From Pseudolabrys sp. (GTDB lineage: Bacteria > Pseudomonadota > Alphaproteobacteria > Rhizobiales > Xanthobacteraceae): DNA of 64,000 nucleotides. The position numbers and the translations under genes are program-made. The stretch is from positions 868,001-932,000 of the forward strand of contig JARYIJ010000001.1 in NCBI GenBank assembly GCA_029980465.1, in the 5' to 3' direction. The notes below the pieces were generated by a model. It saw only the letters and a list, made by a program, of their open reading frames with translations. It ran no database searches and had not been told where the DNA came from. Positions 63,319-64,000 of this stretch are shown here, in pieces; positions within the stretch are counted from its first letter, which is position 1, and each line of letters starts with the position of its first letter.

Positions 63319-63816
63319 ATGGCTCGCGTCACAATCAATCAGACGCCGACCAGCCAAAAGTCTCTTGATGCTGAGATTGTGAGCCTGCGCGACCTCAGCT
63401 TCAAAGAGCTTAAGGCCCGGTGGCGAACCGTATTTCGGCGAGAAGCGCCCGCTCATGTCCCTCGTCATCTGCTGTTGCGAACCCTCGCCTACCGCCTACA
63501 GGTCAATGCCTTCGGCGATCTCGATGAGGACGCCAAGAAGGTTCTCGATCGAGCCGCTTCGTTGAACGGAGATCAAAGTCGAGAGGCCGATCTCAACCCG
63601 ATGGCCACCAACATCCAGCAGGGCACGATCCTGTCCCGCGAGTGGAACGGTCGTATACACCGGGTCGCGGTGCTGGCCGGTGGCTTTGCCTGGAACGGCA
63701 AGACCTATCCGAGCCTCTCTAAGGTGGCCTTTGAGATCACCGGTACACGCTGGAACGGCCCCCGGTTCTTTGGCTTGCGGGACAAGACCGCTGCCATGTC
63801 GGGAGCCAGTTCATGA
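63319..63816 (+). CDS. DUF2924 domain protein
   Basis: A 165-aa protein with the DUF2924 pattern: [29 protein letters not shown], then a C-terminal block with [22 protein letters not shown] in the protein and TWNG-like [12 protein letters not shown]. Its function is not known; it lies between DUF3489 and a serine recombinase with which it overlaps by four bases (ATGA), a stable three-gene module in mobile islands. Confidence 0.92.
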   Translation: MARVTINQTPTSQKSLDAEIVSLRDLSFKELKARWRTVFRREAPAHVPRHLLLRTLAYRLQVNAFGDLDEDAKKVLDRAASLNGDQSREADLNPMATNIQQGTILSREWNGRIHRVAVLAGGFAWNGKTYPSLSKVAFEITGTRWNGPRFFGLRDKTAAMSGASS

Positions 63817-64000
63817 GGGTCCGTTCCAAAAAAAAGTCGGCTCGCTGTGCGATCTATACCCGCGTCTCGACCGATCAGAGCCTCGATCAGGACTTCAACT
63901 CACTCGACGCCCAATACGATGCCTCCCAGGCCTATATCCGGAGCCAGGCCCACGCCGGCTGGAACTTGATCCGGACCAAATACGATGACGGCGGCTTCTC
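63813..64000 (+). CDS. Serine recombinase (resolvase family), N-terminal part only
   Basis: The first 62 residues are in the window; the gene continues past its end. After a basic start ([12 protein letters not shown]) the resolvase motif [10 protein letters not shown] with the catalytic Ser is visible, then [18 protein letters not shown], typical of large serine recombinases. It overlaps the DUF2924 gene. Such enzymes integrate and excise genomic islands or phages. Confidence 0.92.
   Translation, partial: MRVRSKKKSARCAIYTRVSTDQSLDQDFNSLDAQYDASQAYIRSQAHAGWNLIRTKYDDGGF

Overview
The window looks like a chromosomal segment of a GC-rich, flagellated, facultatively denitrifying alphaproteobacterium, probably of the order Hyphomicrobiales (Nitrobacteraceae/Xanthobacteraceae-like). 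The grounds are the short alphaproteobacterial flagellin, the tightly overlapping GC-rich operons, the Liv- and Dpp-type ABC systems, the FixK/NnrR-type boxes and the DUF3489-DUF2924-recombinase cassette. Genus cannot be fixed by eye. No rRNA, tRNA, CRISPR array or insertion sequence was recognised.

Layout. (1) 1-6.8 kb: a flagellin gene with its terminator, an ECF-type sigma factor, and a plus-strand trio (HAD-type COG5610-like protein, possible GT-A glycosyltransferase, formyltransferase-fold protein) that may modify surface glycans or flagellin. (2) 6.9-19.4 kb: a nitrogen-oxide respiration locus. The operon narK-narG-narH-narJ-narI-ppiC points right. A divergent set points left: DUF2249, a haem-copper-oxidase-I-like membrane protein, DUF2249, an Nfu_N/MIP18 fusion and a small ORF. 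A perfect TTGCG-N4-CGCAA palindrome lies between them. (3) 19.8-27.7 kb: a family-5 peptide-type ABC importer with two M20 metallopeptidases. (4) 27.8-30.8 kb: a NitT/TauT-like ABC ATPase and a double permease without a binding protein, followed by a gene-poor 1.4-kb stretch with one likely secreted small protein.

(5) 32.2-50.9 kb: a large acyl-CoA catabolic island. The left operon has two acyl-CoA dehydrogenases, a 3-hydroxyacyl-CoA dehydrogenase, an SDR and a thiolase, divergent from an APH-type kinase. The right operon has a crotonase-fold protein, a thiolase-fold protein with a DUF35 partner, a PaaK-like CoA ligase, a 64-aa protein, two SDRs and a LivHMGFK importer, divergent from a FadR-type GntR regulator. 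Both divergent promoter regions carry the same 23-bp element (20/23 identical) containing a FadR-family-like operator, so the two operons probably form one regulon that imports, activates and degrades an unidentified organic acid. The crotonase and the thiolase-fold protein both lack their families' usual catalytic residues. This is the best candidate for an undescribed system.

(6) 51-61.2 kb: mixed genes: DUF488, a small conserved protein, a DHA2 drug exporter, a lone XdhC-like protein, a Tim44-like protein coupled to cytochrome oxidase subunit I and divergent from a LysR regulator, a zinc alcohol dehydrogenase, and hemN with an FNR/FixK box. (7) 61.6-64 kb: a folD of AT-richer composition, then DUF3489, DUF2924 and the start of a serine recombinase, the edge of a mobile island running off the window.
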